NCBI GenBank assembly: GCA_030427825.1
Contig: JAUICO010000033.1
Location: 1 to 43,486, forward strand
DNA: 43,486 nucleotides
Source: a bacterium
GTDB taxonomy: Bacteria; Myxococcota_A; Bradymonadia; REDH01
Reading direction: 5' to 3'
Each line of letters starts with the position of its first letter. Position 1 is the stretch's first letter. This document shows positions 1 to 8,283 of the stretch, one piece after another. A program made the translations under genes and the position numbers. The notes under the pieces were generated by a model. The model saw only the letters and a list, made by a program, of their open reading frames with translations, made no database searches and had not been told where the DNA came from.

Positions 1-1
1 C

Positions 2-3000
2 GAGCTGGTGGACATCTACGGGGCCGGCAACGTCTACGTCGAATTGCAGCGCCACGACGGAATCCCTGAACAGGCTGAAGCCTGCGATCGCCTCGTCGGA
101 CTCGCTGAGCACGTCGGGCTGCCGATCGTCGCTACCAACAACGTGCACTATGTCCACGAGGGCGACCATACCGCACACGGCATCCTGGTGTGCGTCGGCC
201 TCGAGCGCCGAATCGATCGCGAGAAGCTCGAAGAGATCCCGCTGACGGACCTCTACCTGAAGTCGCCCGATGAGATGGCAGAGCTGTTCAGCGATCTGCC
301 CGAGGCGATAGAAAACAGCCTGCGCATCGCCGAGCGTTGCAACATTACGATTCCGACCGGAACTCCGCTGCTTCCCGACTACACCGTACCCGAGGGTCAC
401 GATGTAAACTCCTACCTTCGTGAGGTGACACTCAGCGGCCTGGAGCGCCGTTTTGAAGAGCAGCGTATCGCCGGGCGGGACATCGATCCGCAGGAGTGGA
501 AGGACCGGATCGACTACGAGCTTGGCGTCATCCAAGACATGGACTTCCCCGGCTACTTTCTCATCGTCTGGGACTTCATCCGGTGGGCGCAGGAAGCGCG
601 CATTCCGGTGGGTCCCGGTCGCGGTTCAGGCGCCGGCTCGCTGGTCGCCTATGCGTTGCGGATCACCGATGTGGATCCGATGCGCTACGGCCTGATTTTC
701 GAGCGATTCCTGAATCCGGAACGCAAGAGCATGCCCGACTTCGATATCGACTTCTGCCAGAACCGGCGGGGTGAGGTCATCGATTACGTGATGCACAAGT
801 ACGGCGAGTCAAACGTTGGCATGATCGTCACTTTCGGCCAGCTGAAGGCGAAGGCCTGTGTTCGGGATGTCGCGCGCGTGCTCAACCTTTCCTACGCCGA
901 TACGGACCGGCTGGCGAAGCTGATCCCCGCCGGCCCCGGTGTGAAGCTGAAGGAGGTATGGGACAGCGAGCCGAGACTCCGTGAGGCGGTGAACTCCGAT
1001 CCCAAGATCGAGTTCCTCTATGAGACGGCGCTGAAGCTTGAGGGGACCAACCGCAACACCGGGATGCACGCCGCCGGCGTCGTGATCTCCGGTGATCCGC
1101 TCTGGGAGCTCGTTCCGGTGATTCGCGGCACCGCCGGCGAGCTCGTAACGCAGTTTGCCAAGGACGAAGTCGAGCAGGCCGGGCTGGTGAAGTTCGACTT
1201 CCTCGGGCTCAAGACGCTCACTGTCATCGATGACGCGGTTGCGATGGTGAATCGAAGCCTCGCAGACGACCCACTGGATTTCTCCACCATGGAGTTCGAC
1301 GATCCGGCGGTCTACCGGCTCATCCGAAGCGGCGACACAGCGGGCGTGTTCCAGATGGAGAGTGAGGGGTTTCAGCGCCTCGTCAAGCGCCTGCGCCCTG
1401 ACTGCTTCGAAGACATTATTGCTGCCGTCGCTCTCTATCGCCCGGGGCCCCTCGGCTCGGGCATGATCGAGCAGTACGTGGACTGCAAGCTGGGCCGCTC
1501 CCTGCCGGAGTACCCGCATCCGGACCTTGAGGATGTCCTGCGCGAAACCTGGGGCGTGATGGTCTACCAGGAGCAGGTAATGCGCGTCGCCCAGATTCTG
1601 GCGAACTACTCTCTTGGCGCCGCGGACCTGTTGCGCCGCGCGATGGGCAAGAAGAAGCAGAAGGAGATGGACTCGCAGCGTGAGAGCTTTGTGGCCGGCG
1701 CCGCCGAGAACGATCTGAGCGCGGACAAGGCCAACGAGGTCTTCGACCTGATGGCTCACTTCGCGGGCTACGGCTTCAACAAGTCTCACTCCGCTGCGTA
1801 TGCGGTTTTGACCTACCAGACCGCGTACCTGAAGACGCACCACGCGCCGGAGTTCTACGCGGCGTCGATGACCAACGACGCGTCGCGCACGGACAAGATT
1901 TCGCGCTATATCGTCGACGCACGAAGTCGCGACATCGCGGTGCTGCCGCCGGATGTGAATCACTCTCTGGAGTCGTTCACCGTCGCCGCCGGCGCGATCC
2001 GTTTCGGGCTGGGCGCCGTGAAAGGCGTTGGCAGCGGACCGATCGAGGCGATCGTCGCCGCGCGCACCGAGCAGCCGTTCACCACGCTCTACGACTTCTG
2101 CGAGCGTGTCGACTACAAGCGCTGCTCAAAGCGGACGGTCGAGACGCTGATCCGCTGCGGCGCTTTCGACACGATCTTTCCCGACGCAGAGGGGGTGGAG
2201 TCCCCATCGCTGACGCTCATCGGCCGGTGGCGGGCGCGCATGCTCGCGGCCCTGGACTCTGCATTTGAGCGCGGCCAGACCGCCCAGAAGGACCGTGCAT
2301 CAGGGCAATCAAACCTCTTCGGCATGCTGGCAGGAGGCGGCGGCGATATCCGTTGGCCCGACGTGCGTGGCTGGAGCGATATCGTCGTTCTCCAAAGCGA
2401 GAAGTCGGCCCTCGGTTTTTACGTCTCCGGGCACCCTCTGGACCGCTACGCGAACGAGATCGCGCTCTACGCGGACACTACGACGGCGCAGGTAGAGCGC
2501 CGCGAGAGTCGCGCTGAGGTGCGCGTGGCCGGCGTGATCGACAGTGTGCGAGAGATTCCCCTGCGCAGCGGCGGCGGGCGCATGGCGGTGGCTCAATTCG
2601 AGGACCACTATGGCAGCACCGAGATCGTCATCTACTCCAAGATGTTCGACGCGGTCGCTGAGTTCCTCGAGGAGGAGGGGCCGCTGCTCGTGACGGGCAA
2701 TATTCGTGTTGAAGAGCGAGATGAGACGGAAGAGCGTAAGGTCGTTGTCTCGGCGATTCAGCCCTTGTGGCAGGCGCGCAGCCAGAACGTGACGCGCGTC
2801 GTGGTTGAGGTGGATGCCGAAGAGCTTGATGAGCACGTCGTCGCCGGCCTGTGCGAGACCTTTGAGCGTCATCCGGGACGCTGCAGTACGCAGCTGAAGG
2901 TTCGCTTCACGGCAGCGGATGTGGAGATTTCACTGCCTGCGTCGCATCGCATCGCCGCGACAGACGAGATGATGCGTGAGGTGGAGCAGCTGTTGGGCGA

Positions 3001-3022
3001 GCGCCGACTCCATTTCCGTTAG
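2..3022 (+). CDS. dnaE: DNA polymerase III alpha subunit, 5'-truncated by window edge
   Basis: Catalytic subunit of the replicative DNA polymerase. The frame is open from base 2, so the start and roughly the first 160 residues lie outside the window; 1006 codons remain. The fragment opens in the last part of the PHP domain (ELQRHDG, VATNNVHYV). The C-family polymerase core follows, with the glycine-rich GPGRGSGAGS and the palm motif MPDFDIDF, whose metal-binding aspartates are encoded at 743-745 and 749-751. The third catalytic aspartate is in KFDFLGL (1196-1198). Helix-hairpin-helix and OB-fold regions lie toward the C-terminus (around 2510-2660). The length and motif order fit the DnaE1 type rather than PolC, which would carry an exonuclease insertion. 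The next gene has its own candidate promoter, so they need not form an operon. Confidence 0.98.
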   Translation, partial: ELVDIYGAGNVYVELQRHDGIPEQAEACDRLVGLAEHVGLPIVATNNVHYVHEGDHTAHGILVCVGLERRIDREKLEEIPLTDLYLKSPDEMAELFSDLPEAIENSLRIAERCNITIPTGTPLLPDYTVPEGHDVNSYLREVTLSGLERRFEEQRIAGRDIDPQEWKDRIDYELGVIQDMDFPGYFLIVWDFIRWAQEARIPVGPGRGSGAGSLVAYALRITDVDPMRYGLIFERFLNPERKSMPDFDIDFCQNRRGEVIDYVMHKYGESNVGMIVTFGQLKAKACVRDVARVLNLSYADTDRLAKLIPAGPGVKLKEVWDSEPRLREAVNSDPKIEFLYETALKLEGTNRNTGMHAAGVVISGDPLWELVPVIRGTAGELVTQFAKDEVEQAGLVKFDFLGLKTLTVIDDAVAMVNRSLADDPLDFSTMEFDDPAVYRLIRSGDTAGVFQMESEGFQRLVKRLRPDCFEDIIAAVALYRPGPLGSGMIEQYVDCKLGRSLPEYPHPDLEDVLRETWGVMVYQEQVMRVAQILANYSLGAADLLRRAMGKKKQKEMDSQRESFVAGAAENDLSADKANEVFDLMAHFAGYGFNKSHSAAYAVLTYQTAYLKTHHAPEFYAASMTNDASRTDKISRYIVDARSRDIAVLPPDVNHSLESFTVAAGAIRFGLGAVKGVGSGPIEAIVAARTEQPFTTLYDFCERVDYKRCSKRTVETLIRCGAFDTIFPDAEGVESPSLTLIGRWRARMLAALDSAFERGQTAQKDRASGQSNLFGMLAGGGGDIRWPDVRGWSDIVVLQSEKSALGFYVSGHPLDRYANEIALYADTTTAQVERRESRAEVRVAGVIDSVREIPLRSGGGRMAVAQFEDHYGSTEIVIYSKMFDAVAEFLEEEGPLLVTGNIRVEERDETEERKVVVSAIQPLWQARSQNVTRVVVEVDAEELDEHVVAGLCETFERHPGRCSTQLKVRFTAADVEISLPASHRIAATDEMMREVEQLLGERRLHFR

Positions 3023-3062
3023 CCGCATTTCGCGGCGACGGATCGCCGCAGCCTCAGGTCGG

Positions 3063-3091
3063 CTGACAACCGGCGCACTCCCTGGCATAGT
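3063..3091 (+). promoter_or_regulatory. Candidate sigma70-type promoter for the response regulator
   Basis: A CTGACA box (5 of 6 to consensus) at 3063-3068 is followed after exactly 17 bases by CATAGT (4 of 6) at 3086-3091. It sits about 40 bases upstream of the ATG at 3131, in the only sizeable gap between dnaE and the regulator. This is motif matching only; no start site is known. Confidence 0.4.
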
Positions 3092-3130
3092 AGGCGGTGC
3101 CGGGCGCATCCGGCGACCAACGGAGCATCA

Positions 3131-3514
3131 ATGAGCACCGATGAGCAGCTGCGAATTCTACTCGCAGACGACAGCACTGAAATCCGCCTGATACTTCGCG
3201 AGCATCTCAGCGACCGCGGCTGGGAGATCTTTGAAGCCACGGACGGCGCCGAGGCGTTGGAGACCATTCTGGTCGAGAAGCCGCATTTGATCATTCTCGA
3301 TGTCATGATGCCCGAGCTCAACGGCTGGGAGGTGCTGAAGTACCTCAGATCCAAGCCGCACATCAAAGACACGAAGGTCCTGATGCTGACCGGCGTCGGC
3401 GCGAAAGTGAACTCGCTGACGAGCCCGCTCTTTGGCGCGGATCTCTATCTCGACAAGCCCTTCGACCTGGATGTACTCGACGAAAAGCTGGACGTGTTGA
3501 CGGCCGAACTATAG
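3131..3514 (+). CDS. Single-domain response regulator (CheY-like receiver)
   Basis: Stand-alone phospho-acceptor domain of a two-component system, 127 residues, with no output domain. All the receiver residues are present at CheY-like positions: acidic pair D13-D14, phosphorylated D57 in ILDVMMPELNG, T87 in MLTG and K109 in DKPF. Such proteins pass a phosphoryl group to a partner or act by protein-protein contact. No histidine kinase is encoded nearby, so the input is unknown. The bamD gene begins 11 bases after the stop, so the two are probably co-transcribed, although a regulatory link to outer-membrane assembly is not shown. Confidence 0.93.
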   Translation: MSTDEQLRILLADDSTEIRLILREHLSDRGWEIFEATDGAEALETILVEKPHLIILDVMMPELNGWEVLKYLRSKPHIKDTKVLMLTGVGAKVNSLTSPLFGADLYLDKPFDLDVLDEKLDVLTAEL

Positions 3515-3525
3515 CTGCCGCGCCT

Positions 3526-4398
3526 ATGCAACGTTCCCTATCGTCAGTCGCAGTCTTCGCCGTGTTGGCCCTCTCTATCGCGTGCTCGGGTGCGCAGGAG
3601 CCGGACCCGCGAAGCTACTCCGAGGCCGCCGCCTACGAGTACAGCCGCGGGGTGCAGCGCATGGAGAACAAGCGTCACGACGAGGCCCGCGTGTTTTTCG
3701 CTCGTGTGCAGCAGCGCTACCCATACTCGGAGTATGCGGCGCTTTCGGAGCTGCGCTCGGCGGACTCGTACTTCGCAGAGAAGAGCTACATTCGCGCGAT
3801 CGATGCCTACCGACGCTTTGTGCGACTGCACCCGACGCACCCGGATGTAGAATACGCCGAGTATCGGATCGTGAAGTCCTACGTGGAACGGATGCCCGGC
3901 GACGTCTTCGTGATGCCGCCTTCCTATGAACGGGATCTCACCGACGCGCTCTTCGCCCAGCAGGCATCGGAGTCTTTCCTGGGGCGCTACCCGGAGGGCG
4001 AGTTCAGTGAACGTGCTCGCGAGCTGCGTCTGACCGTGATCGACCGCCTGGCGTCATCCGAGCTCTACGTGGCGCGGTTCTATCATCGTCGGGACAACCA
4101 CCTGGCGGTGGCTCGGCGCTGCGCATACCTGCTCGACAACTTCCCCGACTCCACACCGGCTCGCGAGGCGCTGTGGATGCAGGTGCGTGCTCTCGACTCG
4201 CTGGGTGAACGAGACGCTGCGCGGGCCGCGTTTGCACGCCTCCAGGAGGCGTTCCCCGGCTCTGATGAGGCGCAACGGGCGTCAGTGCTCCTCGGACCGG
4301 CGGAGGACCGCGGCGAAGAAGGAGGCGCGGCTGATGATGGAGCCGACGGGGACGCCGAGCCCACAGGGGCGCCGCATGCCGTAGAGGAAGGCCGGTAA
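3526..4398 (+). CDS. bamD: Outer membrane assembly lipoprotein BamD
   Basis: Lipoprotein of the BAM complex, which inserts beta-barrel proteins into the outer membrane. The 290-residue product starts with a lipoprotein signal ending in the lipobox LSIAC (Cys20). Consecutive TPR-like helical pairs follow, including the family-typical RYPYSEYA and a large-loop region around VRLHPTHPDVEYAEYR. The tail after about residue 260 is acidic and of low complexity (repeated E, D, G and A), making this protein longer than the about 245-residue E. coli BamD. It lies 11 bases after the receiver-domain gene. A generic TPR lipoprotein is the alternative, but the length, lipobox and repeat layout favour BamD. 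Confidence 0.88.
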   Translation: MQRSLSSVAVFAVLALSIACSGAQEPDPRSYSEAAAYEYSRGVQRMENKRHDEARVFFARVQQRYPYSEYAALSELRSADSYFAEKSYIRAIDAYRRFVRLHPTHPDVEYAEYRIVKSYVERMPGDVFVMPPSYERDLTDALFAQQASESFLGRYPEGEFSERARELRLTVIDRLASSELYVARFYHRRDNHLAVARRCAYLLDNFPDSTPAREALWMQVRALDSLGERDAARAAFARLQEAFPGSDEAQRASVLLGPAEDRGEEGGAADDGADGDAEPTGAPHAVEEGR

Positions 4399-4495
4399 GG
4401 CACTGTTTGCGGCTATCGTACGTGCGCTCGTCGGCAGCCGTTGGAGCGGGACATCCCTCTTCGAGCCCCGATCCCCTCATCCATCGCTTTACATG

Positions 4496-4522
4496 TTGAC
4501 CTGTGCGGGGGGCTCATTTAAA
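4496..4522 (+). promoter_or_regulatory. Candidate promoter for the rplM-rpsI operon
   Basis: TTGACC (5 of 6) at 4496-4501 and TTTAAA at 4517-4522 are separated by 15 bases, slightly short of the optimum. This small A/T-rich island lies in otherwise GC-rich DNA, 40 bases before the rplM start. It is the best candidate in the 164-base gap after bamD. Confidence 0.33.
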
Positions 4523-4562
4523 GCCGCGACCCCTGTTTATCGACGCCCTCGTGGAATGCGTG

Positions 4563-4994
4563 ATGAAGACTGTAAGTGTAAAACGAGAAGATGCCGACCG
4601 TCAGTGGCATCTCATTGATCTTGAGGGAGCGACTGTCGGCCGCGCTGCGACCCAGATTGCGTCCCTGTTGCGTGGCAAGCACAAGCCCTCATTCACGCCG
4701 AATCAGGACACCGGTGATTTCGTCATCGTAGTGAACGCAGACAAGGTCGCGTTCACCGGCGATAAATGGAACAAGAAGATCTACTACCGCCACTCGGGAT
4801 ACCCGGGTGGACTCCGTGAGACGACCGCCGGCGAGATGCGCGAGAAGTTTCCGGAGCGTATCATCGAGATCGCTGTTCGCGGCATGCTGCCGAAGAACAA
4901 GCTGGGTCGTCAGATGATCAAGAAGCTCAAGGTCTACACAGGCACCGAGCACAACCACAGCGCCCAGCAGCCGACTCCCTTCGAGCTGGCCTGA
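4563..4994 (+). CDS. rplM: 50S ribosomal protein L13
   Basis: Large-subunit ribosomal protein. The start is placed at ATG 4563, giving 143 residues beginning [10 protein letters not shown], the normal bacterial L13 length. An in-frame upstream ATG at 4503 would add 20 residues without family similarity. Family signatures include [36 protein letters not shown] and the C-terminal [15 protein letters not shown]. rpsI follows after 77 bases, the near-universal bacterial L13-S9 pair. Confidence 0.98.
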   Translation: MKTVSVKREDADRQWHLIDLEGATVGRAATQIASLLRGKHKPSFTPNQDTGDFVIVVNADKVAFTGDKWNKKIYYRHSGYPGGLRETTAGEMREKFPERIIEIAVRGMLPKNKLGRQMIKKLKVYTGTEHNHSAQQPTPFELA

Positions 4995-5071
4995 ACTTTA
5001 CCTGACTGAAGCGGCACAGGGCCGCCTTTTCAAGCAAGCAGCGCGAGCGTGCTGCGGACGAGGACGACACG

Positions 5072-5473
5072 ATGGCAGAAGCGACACCTACCGAGTGGTA
5101 CGCAACCGGACGACGAAAGACCTCTTCGGCGCGCGTTTACCTGCGCCCCGGCAAGGGCAACATCGTGGTCAACAGCAAGGCTGTTGACGAGTACTTCGGT
5201 CGTGCGACGTCCGTGATGATTCTCAAGCAGCCTCTCGACCTGGTCGAGCTCGGCGACAAGTTCGACATTCTCGTCAACGTCAGCGGTGGCGGCGCAACCG
5301 GTCAGGCCGGCGCCATTCGCCACGGCATCGCACGTGCCCTGCTCAACTTCGACGGTGGTCTCCGTACGCCGCTGAAGCGAGCCGGCATGCTGACGCGCGA
5401 CGCTCGTAAGGTCGAGCGCAAGAAGTACGGCCAGAAGGGTGCTCGCGCACGCTTCCAGTTCTCGAAGCGATAA
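5072..5473 (+). CDS. rpsI: 30S ribosomal protein S9
   Basis: Small-subunit ribosomal protein of 133 residues. The start ATG has a GAGGA ribosome-binding sequence about 8 bases upstream. Typical features are the N-terminal [15 protein letters not shown], the central [19 protein letters not shown], and the basic C-terminus ending RFQFSKR; in the family this tail reaches the P-site tRNA. It is the second gene of the rplM-rpsI operon, and a strong hairpin follows 43 bases after the stop. Confidence 0.98.
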   Translation: MAEATPTEWYATGRRKTSSARVYLRPGKGNIVVNSKAVDEYFGRATSVMILKQPLDLVELGDKFDILVNVSGGGATGQAGAIRHGIARALLNFDGGLRTPLKRAGMLTRDARKVERKKYGQKGARARFQFSKR

Positions 5474-5516
5474 GCGCCTCGGAGCAGCGGCCGCGGGAGA
5501 ACTCCTCCTGCAAGAG

Positions 5517-5547
5517 CGAGGGAGCAGCTGCTCCCTCGTCTTCGTTT
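5517..5547 (+). terminator. rpsI: Terminator hairpin of rplM-rpsI and 5' exon of the intron
   Basis: Positions 5517-5538 are a perfect 22-base palindrome (arms meeting at 5527/5528). It would form a stem of about 9 bp, followed by the T-rich run TCTTCGTTT ending at 5547. It lies 43 bases after rpsI and can also serve the convergent gene from the right. The group II intron begins at the next base, 5548. Group IIC introns are known to insert after such terminator stems. Confidence 0.82.
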
Positions 5548-5953
5548 GTGCGCCCAGCATGGGCGCTGACCTGGAGGTGAAAGTCCTCCCCCGAGTAGTC
5601 CATATCGAAGGAAGGGAAGCGCAAGGGCGGAAGGGTGACCGACCGTCTGAAGGAAGCGTGGAACGCATCCGCGAGCCGATGAACAAGAACAGGATACGAG
5701 GCGGTACAGCCCGGGGCGAGCAGGCAAACGACTGCGAAGCCGCGATGGACAAAGGGCTGTGGCGTAAATCCTGCGGTTGTGCGGAGAAGGTCAGCGTTCT
5801 TACCTGGGGAGACCTCGCCTCACGCCCGAAAGGGCGACGTGTTCACGACACGGAGCGAGGAGTCAGCCGAGGCCATAGTAGAGCCCGTCGGGAGACGGCA
5901 TCGAAGGGCCGAACGATGGGAAGGGCGTCACGCCCGGGAGTCTCGATGTAGCC

Positions 5954-7309
5954 ATGGTCCAGAAGTCCACACAGTTGGAGCTGCCGCTGGAGAATAGGGG
6001 TGAATCCCCGAAAGCAGAGCGCAGTGGGCAAGCGACATCGGCGGCGACCGGAAACGGAAGCTCAGGTACGGGCGCGCTGATGGAGCGGGTGCTGAGTCGC
6101 CCGAACATGCAGCGTGCATTGAAGAAAGTGAAAGGAAACAAGGGGAGCCCCGGCATCGATGGGATGACAGTGGACGAGTTGCCCGAATGGCTGAAGGAGC
6201 ACTGGTTGGACGTGCGTGAGAGTCTACTCACGGGCACGTACGAACCGAGCGCGGTGCGCCGCGCAGTGATCCCGAAGCCCGGGGGTGGCGAGCGCATGCT
6301 CGGCATCCCGACGGTGCTCGACCGCCTGATTCAGCAAGCCCTCCTGCAGGTCCTGCAACCGGACTTCGACGCGACCTTCTCGGAGCACAGCTACGGCTTT
6401 CGACCACGACGCGGAGCACACGGCGCTATGCGCGAAGTGCAGCACCACGTGGGGTCAGGCAAGCGATGGGTGGTGGACGTGGACCTGGAGAAATTCTTCG
6501 ACCGCGTGAACCACGATGTGCTGATGACAAGGCTCGCGAAGAGGCTCGGGGACCGTCGCGTGCTGAGGCTCATCCGCCGCTACCTGAACGTCGGCGTGAT
6601 GGCGAACGGCGTCGTGGTGGAGCGATATGAGGGCACCCCGCAGGGCGGTCCTCTGTCACCCTTACTCGCGAATGTGCTCCTCGACGAAGTCGACAGGGAG
6701 CTGGAGCAGCGAGGCCACGCATTTGTCCGCTATGCGGATGATCTGCGCGTCTTCGTCGGATCGGAGCGAGCCGGGGAGCGCGTCATGCGCTCACTGGTGA
6801 AGTTCTTCGGCCGGCTCAAGCTCAAGGTCAACGAGTCGAAGAGCGCCGTAGCGCGCGCCTCACAACGCCCCTTCCTCGGCTTCGCGCTGTGGTTTGGTCG
6901 AGGTGGTGCGGTGCGGCTGCGGGTGGCGCCGAAGGCGATTCACAAGATGAAGACCCGGGTGCGTCAGCTCACGCGTCGAACGCGTGGGCAAAGCCTTGCC
7001 GAAGTCGTGACCTCACTGGCCGCTTACCTCAACGGGTGGCGCGGATACTTCCGCGTCGCCGATACAGGGACGCGTTTTCGGGTGCTCGACGGATGGATCC
7101 GTCATCGCCTGCGGGCCTATCAGCTCAAACAATGGAAGCGTGGCAAAACCACCTTTCGCGAGCTACGGGCGCGCGGACTCAACGAAGCGACGGCGGCGAG
7201 AGTCGCCTCCAATACCCGACGCTGGTGGCGGAACTCCGGCATGGCGATCCACATCGCGCTCCCAAACACGCTCTTCGAAGAGATGGGCCTCACACGCCTC
7301 GCTACCTGA
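5954..7309 (+). CDS. ltrA: Group II intron reverse transcriptase/maturase
   Basis: Intron-encoded protein of 451 residues that helps the intron RNA fold and splice and reverse-transcribes it at the target. Visible reverse-transcriptase blocks are GNKGSPGIDGMTVDEL, IPTVLDRLIQQALLQVL, SYGFRPRRGAHGA, VVDVDLEKFFDRVNHD, GTPQGGPLSPLLANVLLDE and the catalytic FVRYADD. The thumb/maturase (X) domain occupies about residues 300-430 (LAAYLNGWRGYF). The protein ends ALPNTLFEEMGLTRLAT with no HNH endonuclease domain, as in class C elements that use nicked or exposed single-stranded DNA at terminators. No frameshift or premature stop is seen, so it may still be active. Confidence 0.96.
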   Translation: MVQKSTQLELPLENRGESPKAERSGQATSAATGNGSSGTGALMERVLSRPNMQRALKKVKGNKGSPGIDGMTVDELPEWLKEHWLDVRESLLTGTYEPSAVRRAVIPKPGGGERMLGIPTVLDRLIQQALLQVLQPDFDATFSEHSYGFRPRRGAHGAMREVQHHVGSGKRWVVDVDLEKFFDRVNHDVLMTRLAKRLGDRRVLRLIRRYLNVGVMANGVVVERYEGTPQGGPLSPLLANVLLDEVDRELEQRGHAFVRYADDLRVFVGSERAGERVMRSLVKFFGRLKLKVNESKSAVARASQRPFLGFALWFGRGGAVRLRVAPKAIHKMKTRVRQLTRRTRGQSLAEVVTSLAAYLNGWRGYFRVADTGTRFRVLDGWIRHRLRAYQLKQWKRGKTTFRELRARGLNEATAARVASNTRRWWRNSGMAIHIALPNTLFEEMGLTRLAT

Positions 7310-7321
7310 CCTCAACCCAAC

Positions 7322-7395
7322 GAACCGCCCGGTGCGGACCCGCATGCCGGGTGGTGTGGCAGGGGCGCCCGCAGTAGACTACTCGGGCCCCCTAT
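7322..7395 (+). other. Group II intron domains V and VI
   Basis: Domain V (7322-7359): ACCGCCCGG pairs with CCGGGTGGT (one G-U), and an inner TGCG/CGCA stem closes the tip. This has the same layout as domain V of the O. iheyensis intron. Domain VI (7362-7395): a GC stem joins GGGGC-CCCG to CGGG-CCCCC around the loop CAGTAGACTA, which would carry the branch-point adenosine. Folding was done by eye. Confidence 0.82.
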
Positions 7396-7401
7396 GCCGA
7401 T

Positions 7402-7435
7402 TGCTCCTGCGGAGTCTTCGTTTTGCTCCTGCGGA
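7402..7435 (+). repeat. 22-bp tandem repeat split by the intron
   Basis: Unit 2 is intact at 7414-7435. Unit 1 is divided: its first 10 bases are 5538-5547 (GTCTTCGTTT) and its last 12 are 7402-7413 (TGCTCCTGCGGA). Without the intron the two 22-base units are identical and adjacent, just after the rpsI terminator stem. Each unit contains the small inverted repeat CTCC-TGC-GGAG and a T run, so the pre-insertion site was a stack of terminator-like elements between convergent genes. Confidence 0.85.
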
Positions 7436-7460
7436 GTTCAGTTCACCGTCAGCGCCGAAT

Positions 7461-8240
7461 TCAGTTCGGTGGCAGCACAGACAGAACGAAGACGGCGGGC
7501 AGCAGAGCGGCCAGGGCACGCAGCGTGCTGAAGCTATATTGCTGCCTGAGAAACGCCATCGCGCCGCTGATCCAGACCACCATCGCCGCGAAGGTGCCGA
7601 CGCGCGAAGGAATTGCGCACAGAAAGAGGGCGATCGACGTGAGCGCCATGACGCGGGTGTGATCGGCGAAGCTTCCGTCGGGTGCGCCGGCCATTCGCAG
7701 GCCGATGTGCAGTGCGACCGAGCCTGCGAACAGTCGGATCGCCGCAAGGGCCGGGATCGCCAGCCATGGCAGCCACGGCAGCAGCTCAGAGCCGGCGGGA
7801 ATCCGCGTAACGCGGGCCACCCACTCGTTCCACTCTTCCGCGCGGAGCAGCTGATTCCACATCAGCCAGAACATGAGGCCGGCCATCGTAGCGATGAAGC
7901 CTGCTCGGACCGCGGGCATTACCGAGCCGCGGTAGCTCAACGCGAAGGTCTGGTGTGGTTGGAGCACCATACGAACCAGGGCGAAACGCGTGCCGCCGCT
8001 GAGTGCCGGGTCGACGGCCTGCTGCTCGCTGCTGAGCAATCGGATATCACCCAGCTCTGCGCATTCGTAGCAGATCGCCCGGCCGTCCTCGCGGGAGCCG
8101 AGGAAGCGCCCGGCATAGGCTCGTCGGCACTCAGTGCACCAGGCCGCCGCGCGCAGCTTTGGATTCCGGGTACACATCGTCACGGCGCCGGCGCCTGCCG
8201 AGGCTGTGTCGCTCTGATCAGCTGATGCGGACTCGTTCAT
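7461..8240 (-). CDS. Membrane protein with N-terminal Cys-rich zinc-finger-like segment (Yip1-like)
   Basis: Predicted 259-residue integral membrane protein of unknown function. Residues about 22-65 contain C-x(12)-C-x2-C and a later C-x2-C with charged spacing, resembling a small B-box/zinc-ribbon fold facing the cytoplasm. The rest has about five hydrophobic segments (FIATMAGLMFWLMW, WLPWLAIPALAAIRLF, ALTSIALFLCAI, VGTFAAMVVWISGAMAF, ALAALLPAVFVLSVL), the size and layout of Yip1-domain proteins found in many deltaproteobacteria. It lies 43 bases downstream of ffh on the same strand and is probably co-transcribed. Assignment to the Yip1 clan is a judgement from layout, not from a diagnostic motif. 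Confidence 0.7.
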   Translation of the reverse strand: MNESASADQSDTASAGAGAVTMCTRNPKLRAAAWCTECRRAYAGRFLGSREDGRAICYECAELGDIRLLSSEQQAVDPALSGGTRFALVRMVLQPHQTFALSYRGSVMPAVRAGFIATMAGLMFWLMWNQLLRAEEWNEWVARVTRIPAGSELLPWLPWLAIPALAAIRLFAGSVALHIGLRMAGAPDGSFADHTRVMALTSIALFLCAIPSRVGTFAAMVVWISGAMAFLRQQYSFSTLRALAALLPAVFVLSVLPPN

Positions 8241-8283
8241 GGCTTCCTGCGCCCACTGCTTGCGGCGACGATTCCTGCGGCGA

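Larger units (their letters stand above)
5548..7401 (+). mobile_element. Group IIC-type intron, 1854 bp, apparently intact
   Basis: Self-splicing retroelement RNA carrying its own reverse transcriptase. The 5' end reads GTGCGCCCAGCATGGGCG. Domain I-IV landmarks known from the Oceanobacillus iheyensis IIC intron recur in order (GGTGAAAGTCC, TCTGAAGGAAGCG, CTTACCTGGGGAGAC, GTCAGC, CATAGTA). Domain V begins GAACCGCC, with the CGC triad typical of class C, and domain VI ends in CCTATGCCGAT. Joining the flanks 5547 and 7402 recreates a perfect 22-bp tandem repeat, which independently supports both boundaries. AAACGA at 5726-5731 can pair with TCGTTT at 5542-5547 (EBS1-IBS1). It sits directly after a terminator palindrome, as expected for class C. 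The intron carries no other gene. Confidence 0.92.

Noticed and set aside
809..1963. 384-codon ORF antisense to dnaE
   Set aside because: Lies wholly over the polymerase catalytic region; no motif, signal or start site, and typical of antisense frames in GC-rich genes.
5439..5951. 170-codon ORF over the 5' part of the intron
   Set aside because: It overlaps structured intron RNA and the rpsI end; sequence constraints come from the ribozyme.
7140..8225. 361-codon plus ORF crossing the intron 3' end
   Set aside because: It runs through the maturase, domains V/VI, the intron boundary and the antisense of a membrane protein, so it cannot be one functional gene.
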